From: Cryptomeria japonica
Lineage: Eukaryota; Streptophyta; Pinopsida; Cupressales; Cupressaceae
Direction: 5' to 3'
DNA: 64,000 nucleotides
NCBI RefSeq assembly: GCF_030272615.1
Contig: NC_081410.1
Coordinates: forward strand, 116,447,140 to 116,511,139
Shown here: piece by piece, positions 60,301-64,000 of the stretch
How the letters are laid out: every line of letters begins with the position of its first letter
How positions within the stretch are numbered: the first letter of the stretch is position 1
Notes under the pieces: model-generated
What the model saw: the letters and a program-made list of their open reading frames with translations, nothing else
Databases searched by the model: none
What the model was told of the DNA's origin: nothing
Translations under genes and position numbers: made by a program

Positions 60301-63300
60301 AGTTTTTTAAAACTAATCTAGATCCTCATCATTCATTAATTTTAGTATAAATGATAATATAAATATAACAATATTCCACAGTTCAGCATCATTAAATAAT
60401 ACTTTTTCATGACTAACTGCATTCGGTATTTAATACACAAGCCATTTCTTATCCTTTATGAGAGGTAATTCACAATACCCTATCTCCCGTCATAATATGC
60501 ATAAGACAATTTTCTAGAGTTCAGCATTATTTAATGTAATGTAATCAATGGCTTCCACAAGCATTTTTAATTAGAATTTTTTATTTATCTGTTTTGGATG
60601 GGGGTGGCAGGCAAAGGGGAGGATTTGCCAAATGTTTGTTTTAATCTATGCTCCCCCAAGTTTCCAAGACAGGGATGATAGGGGACAGCAGGATGTGTTT
60701 CCGGTACAAGGGGACGGTATTGAAATAATATTGTAATATTGATATAATGGTCATCTTAGTCATTTAGTTAGTATTTAGAAACTTCCTTTTGTCTTTCGTC
60801 TTTAGTTAGTTTCAGGAAGTTTCCTTTATGCCTTTTTTGTTTCTATTTTCGATCGTTTCCATGATGAAAAGAGCCTCTTGTAATCTCTACATAAGGAGCT
60901 TTCGTCTCCTTTTGTAATTATCAAATAATCAATTATCAATTCATGGTATTAAAATGGGTTAAGTATTTTTGATGAATTTTAAAAAAGAAAAATTGTGAAT
61001 ATTTACCTGGAATTTATTTCCAAAAGTTTTTACCTGAAAATTTTTTTCCAGAAGTTTTGACAAATTTTTAAATAAAATCGTGGTTTTTTCTTGCACAAAA
61101 AAATTTCAAAAGGGTTTTTTGATCGAATCAAGGGATTTATTGAAGATTTCCAAAGGCATTTCCTGAAGGGTTTTTGGTAGTCTTTCTGTTTGTGGTTTCT
61201 TTCTCTGCCAGAGGGTTTTCTATTTTTTTTCCACAAAAAATCATTAAGGTTGTTGTTGTCTTTTGGGTTTTCTAAACTTTTTTTCCACAAAAAAATCATG
61301 GAAGGGTTTTGCATGATTTTTTCCATAAAAATCAAGGAGGGTTTTGTGTGATTTCAACATCATATCAAGGGTTTGATGATTTTTTCTACAAATCGTGGTT
61401 TCTTGCAGCTTGTTTTTTGTCACACCTAGGGTTTCTAGGGCAAATGGTGTTCTTCTACAAAAGTTTTTCATGGGTTTTTTACAAAATCATGGGTGTTGCT
61501 TCTTTTGACGATTTTTGGCAAAATTGTGTTCTTTCAAACCTATGAAGATTTTGAGCAGCCGATATCAATTTCCGTTTATCTAAATAGTGGGATGGATACC
61601 TTTGTTACCCAACATCATGTTGGAAGGATTGTAGTAAACTTGGTCATATCCAAAAGTTCTATAGAACTAGGGAAGGTTTCAATAGCAGACTCATGTCACA
61701 AATTGTTTTGAGGAGAAGGGAGCAACCTTCTATGCATTCTTGGCCAAATGACCTGCAGATTATATCACATCTTCTATAGGGTATTTAGTAGGATGACCAT
61801 TGAGGGTATTAAAATAATATTGTAATATTGATATAATGGTCATCTTAGTCATTTAGTTAGTATTTAGAAACTTCCTTTTATGTCTTTTGTCTTTATTTAG
61901 TTTAAGGAAGTTTCCTTACTGTCTTTCGTGTTTCTATTTTCGATCATTTCCATTATGGAAAGATCCTCTTGCAATTTCTATATAAGGACCTTTTGTCCCT
62001 TTTGTAATTATCAAATAATCAATTATCATTCAACAATAAGGGATGATAGGAAACTGCTATTTAAAAATAAGGAAATTTGTAAAATATAGATAAATTTCAA
62101 ATATTCATATGATAGCATTGATATAGCATTCTTCATAGACATTATATAACCTTTGTGAGCATGGGTAATTGAATAGGAATTATGATGTTCTTTTTAGTTT
62201 ATATATACATATATGCGCATGAGTTAATAAAGACACTATATACTCAAGTGAGGGATTTAGTATTAAAGTTTTCCTAAAGCCTTTAAGACTGCATGTTTTT
62301 GTTGTCAAACTCATTAACAAAGAGGAATGGTTAAGTAAAAAGATAACTAATTATGTTCTAGTTTGACCTTAGATGGGATAATTCTATGAGTTGCCTGTGC
62401 AAAAACATTTTGGCGTTATGAAGAAGGCATTTCCTACCAACTAGGACTCATATAGCATGCCAACTTTGTCTGGGGCAGTCCTTGTACACTAAACAAGTTC
62501 TCAAATGTATGAAACAAGATAATCTTTGGTTGTGATTATGATTTTGAGGATGCAAAGATTTACAATTGGGGATATACAATTTGTAGATTTTGTGATTATG
62601 ATTCATCATTGGTCTATTACTTGGGTAGATTTATAGTTTGATGGGGCTTGGGTGCAATGCCCCCAATGGGGTCGAGGAAGAGCATCCTTGCAGGTCCCAG
62701 ATTAACACTTTGAAACCACATAGACCTGTATGGAAAACACCATTTTCATTTTTTTTAATAAATCCTAGGGACATGTCATAAACCAAACAAGCATTCAATG
62801 GTTGTAAGTTCTTTTGAAACATGATTGAAATTGTCCTTAAGTATGTTAGGGGACAGCTAGCCGTCCCTGGGACAAATGGGGGACGTCTGAACATCCGCTA
62901 GCCATCTTGGGGATGGCTAGATGTCCCTAACGTACCCTAAAAAAAAATTTGAAGTCCTTGGGACATATCTGAAATTTAGCACAGAAAGGGGACGGGAGGG
63001 AACGTTTCCTAGGCATCCCCGAGTCCCTAAAACATTCCATATAGGGGACGTGGGTAAGAAGACAATGGAGGGTAGAAAGTAAACGAAGAATTTATTAAAA
63101 AAAAAATTTTGCCATGGTTTCCTCACATTAGGATTTCCGTGTATATCTTGTGTTCTATTTGTGATGCATGACAGTTAGATCTTATGTGAATGAATATGCA
63201 ATAGATATGTTTATGAGATTAAATTATATGCTTATGATATAAAGTTCGCGTTATATGGAACCCTTTGACAAATTCTGTTTTGTAGTGAATCCCTTAATTA

Positions 63301-64000
63301 GGAACCTGCTGAAGATCTTAGTAAATACTAAAGACGCTTGGATTTCCAACACATGTACATTGAAATTGCAATTTGTGTGGAAGCCTTTGGCAAATTCTAT
63401 TTTGTAGTGAATCCCTTAATTAGAAACATGCTGAAGATCTTAATTGATAATACAAGACAGCCCAGTCAAAATTTGATTAACATTGGTGTATCTACTTTTA
63501 TTCATTTGATGAATATTGATGGAACCTGGTACTCATTTTTAAGATGATAAATGGCAACAGGTTTTATTGTCTTTGATAACAGCAATGCCAAATAATCCCA
63601 GAATTCGCTCAGATTATTTACAACTAGAAAAATAAAGGAATTGAAACTTTTAAATAGCTAAAATTGTAGCTAGCCAAATGAAAACGTGCAATTGGATGAT
63701 CTGGGGCTTCCAAAGTGGGGCCACAACCCAAGAGACAGACTAAAATGTTAAAAGTTGGGCTATCTAGCGCATCTGATCTGCTGAGCATATCACATCAACG
63801 ATGGGTCGAGATGCAAAATGCAGGTGGATTCAACTGAAGAAGTCGCCATTGGCAGATAAGGCAAAGGTCACCCACAGCCGAAATTTTACCAGTTAAAAAA
63901 AAAGGCCAAACGAAAAATATAAAATACCTGAACGACGGCATATATGGGAAGTTTGGGCTTCCTAGGGAATTCGCCGGTCTTAGCCGGGCCAATAATACTG
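45345..64000 (-). CDS. Ribosomal protein bL21, probably mitochondrial, partial at the 5' end
   Basis: Five exons join in phase 0 with GT-AG introns: 64000(partial)-63927, 60250-60170, 45883-45782, 45684-45610 and 45419-45345 (stop TAG). They give 134 residues. The order of motifs is that of bL21: KLPIYAVVQ, VGAHQFKVSSGDRIVVEKL, VLMLGTQSQTIIGRP, ALVEEQ, VIIFKKKRRKNYRR, HRQELTTLRI. bL21 binds rRNA in the large ribosomal subunit; the Lys/Arg block is the RNA-binding tail. SQTIIGRP resembles the mitochondrial form (Arabidopsis RPL21M/NFD1, needed for nuclear fusion) more than the plastid one, from memory. The usual RRTRGHRQ reads RRTNFHRQ. Introns from the 5' end: 3676, 14286, 97 and 190 bp. All frames are intact, so the gene looks functional. 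The N-terminus with any targeting peptide lies beyond the window. Confidence 0.88.
46130..50350 (-). pseudogene. LINE ORF2: endonuclease, reverse transcriptase, RNase H
   Basis: The N-terminal endonuclease starts MIILSWNVRGLNS at 50350 and contains WVLAGDFNYVEFGG (near 49930) and ISERLDRF. Its last motif, normally SDHWPI, reads FDHWPI, so a catalytic-region Ser is Phe. RT: LIPKKEGADKLEFLRPIALC, FIKLDVANAYGKVRW (usual AYD is AYG), RGLRQGDPLSPYLL and the active-site QFVDDTSLMG near 48330. Then a zinc-binding RT-associated region (47674-47095), and a plant-type RNase H with LKLNTDGSSR, MEALAIFYVVECG, ICDSDS and HIPREWNKVADCLAKW, ending at 46130. A 37-bp tandem duplication at 49229-49302 breaks the frame between endonuclease and RT; further stops occur. 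Confidence 0.9.
49229..49302 (-). repeat. 37-bp tandem duplication within LINE ORF2
   Basis: Two identical 37-bp units begin at 49229 and 49266. The length is not a multiple of three, so the duplication itself shifts the ORF2 frame. Confidence 0.95.
50800..51734 (-). pseudogene. LINE ORF1 (DUF4283 plus zinc knuckle), frameshifted
   Basis: ATG at 51734 follows the 5' UTR. The first part (to 51405) includes AYWSKHALICKFLGIRF, typical of DUF4283 domains. After frameshifts around 51430-51230, the sense returns as FWREDILQRIATLLGKL and FARICIEIDLNHPLP. A complete CCHC knuckle follows, CRICHEYGHLQRQC (near 51020-50980), then a basic Gly/Lys-rich tail ending at 50800. ORF1 proteins bind the LINE RNA. 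The knuckle is intact here, unlike in the insertion at 22173-23025. Confidence 0.85.
52033..53425. other. Intron sequence of the bL21 gene, no further feature seen
   Basis: AT-rich, no repeat partner and no domain. A minus-strand frame at 52794-53111 has no similarity I recognise. Confidence 0.5.
53430..55190 (+). pseudogene. hAT-type transposase remnant (BED finger and DUF659)
   Basis: A BED-type zinc finger remnant, WNCNECKANFKSSYF followed by VKNHFCGISGKGIRIC, is at 53465-53565, with one stop. Then basic linkers and the DUF659 region: ANGLPFNLVRSPYWREM (53860-53910), PLKPIRDSWIEMGVSI and KDCKNRPLINVIAVSPKG (to 54120). After a frameshift: LKAVNSEGQIKDPKFISKIF. After another: HIFARPCTVHSLNLEM and TFSRLELLK (54276-54483). 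A spacer of about 110 bp beginning gtaaat interrupts, then DNWWARVECL and MIRFVDTDQPYLGEIYDGM (to 54850), then LAYALSPKYYS-like text in another frame (about 54990-55030). The reading frame is broken at least four times. No terminal inverted repeats were identified. It sits in the large bL21 intron on the opposite strand. Confidence 0.85.
55310..55990 (+). pseudogene. Ty3/gypsy RT C-terminus and RNase H remnant
   Basis: Text WKFKAILEWPAPNITTERHL is the RT connection that precedes gypsy RNase H. It is followed by VDASSVAVGAMLS-like sequence (about 55580-55620), KYNEAKYNTYGQEL (about 55830-55870) and NPLKYLQTSDRFHDF-like text near 55950. Stops and frameshifts occur throughout. No gag, integrase or LTR is seen, so this is a small fragment adjoining the hAT remnant in the bL21 intron. 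Confidence 0.75.
55991..60169. other. Intron sequence of the bL21 gene with unassigned repeats
   Basis: About 4.2 kb with no supportable gene. Overlapping short frames at 56966-57340 are open in two frames but match nothing I know. GGGGAC-rich repeat text occurs at 56320-56420 and again at 56970-57130. Confidence 0.45.
56320..56420. repeat. Dispersed GGGGACAGCAG repeat, copy 1
   Basis: Contains agggacagcaggacatg and ggggacagcagtaaatagg. Related text flanks the TRIM-like element: ggggacagcaggatgtg at 60680-60697 and gggatgataggaaactgct at 62041-62059. Confidence 0.55.
60721..62032 (+). mobile_element. TRIM-like short LTR element in a bL21 intron
   Basis: Two direct repeats of 223 bp each, 60721-60943 and 61810-62032, start t(g/a)aaataatattgtaata and end aattatca(at)tca. 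Each carries a TATA-like word near its 3' half (ctacataagg, ctatataagg). The first LTR is followed by TGGTATTAAAA, a possible decayed tRNA-Met primer site; the second is preceded by accattgagggtat. The 866-bp interior has no gag or pol text and is rich in gggtttt and cacaaaaaatcat words. Total size is 1312 bp. No clear target-site duplication was found. Confidence 0.8.
62033..63926. other. Remaining intron 1 sequence of the bL21 gene
   Basis: No coding frame with recognisable similarity. A short duplicated phrase, ttgtagtgaatcccttaattag, occurs at about 63281-63302 and 63403-63424, followed in both cases by a gctgaagatcttaa run, which suggests a roughly 120-bp local duplication. Confidence 0.5.
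62845..62931. repeat. Inverted repeat with about 23-bp arms
   Basis: Arm gttaggggacagctagcc at 62845-62867 pairs with ggctagatgtccctaac at 62909-62931, with about two mismatches and a small gap. The loop again contains gggggacg and tagccat words. Confidence 0.7.

Overview
The window looks like nuclear DNA of a seed plant with a very large, repeat-rich genome. A gymnosperm (conifer-like) origin fits best. The evidence is AT-rich sequence, heavily decayed Ty3/gypsy and Ty1/copia LTR elements nested inside one another, an L1-type LINE with a plant-style RNase H, a hAT remnant, and a host gene whose small exons are spread over more than 18 kb. No bacterial, organellar or viral gene organisation is visible. 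Most open frames are shadows or pieces of decayed transposons.

Two host genes can be read, both on the minus strand. At 9753-12197 is a four-exon methylesterase-like alpha/beta hydrolase (MES/SABP2 family). All its introns are phase 0, its Asp and His are kept, and the nucleophile elbow reads GHGLG, so the catalytic Ser is Gly. From 45345 to beyond the right edge is a bL21 ribosomal protein gene, probably the mitochondrial one (RPL21M/NFD1-like). Five exons are visible, joined by introns of 190 bp, 97 bp, 14.3 kb and 3.7 kb. The 14.3-kb intron holds a near full-length LINE with a 15-bp target-site duplication, a hAT transposase remnant and a gypsy RT/RNase H remnant. The 3.7-kb intron holds a TRIM-like element with two 223-bp LTRs.

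Layout: 1-1221 unassigned; 1222-1945 plus-strand gypsy gag-protease fragment meeting a minus-strand gypsy gag-pol (1946-5136, tRNA-iMet-type PBS, LTR to about 5560); 6061-7251 very long GA tracts; 7263-7345 nested hairpin; 9209-9515 tandem repeats; 9753-12197 hydrolase gene; 12730-14055 LINE-ORF1 remnant; 14991-23264 a gag-protease-only LTR element with 1.27-kb LTRs and a LINE-derived ORF1-only insertion in its 3' LTR; 23265-26838 AT-rich and simple repeats; about 26839-40665 a Tat-lineage gypsy element split by a second gag-protease-only element (29077-35612), whose own LTR carries a 1.2-kb copia-type solo LTR (29119-30337); 40666-45344 unassigned; 45345-64000 bL21 gene and its inserts.

The most interesting pattern is the pair of LTR elements (14991-23264 plus, 29077-35612 minus). 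They share gag, protease, a conserved basic motif and an acidic C-terminal block, and both run straight from there to the polypurine tract with no reverse transcriptase, RNase H or integrase. This suggests a non-autonomous gag-protease family. Insertions inside paired LTRs (LINE-derived, solo LTR) each have an empty site in the other LTR copy, which confirms their boundaries.
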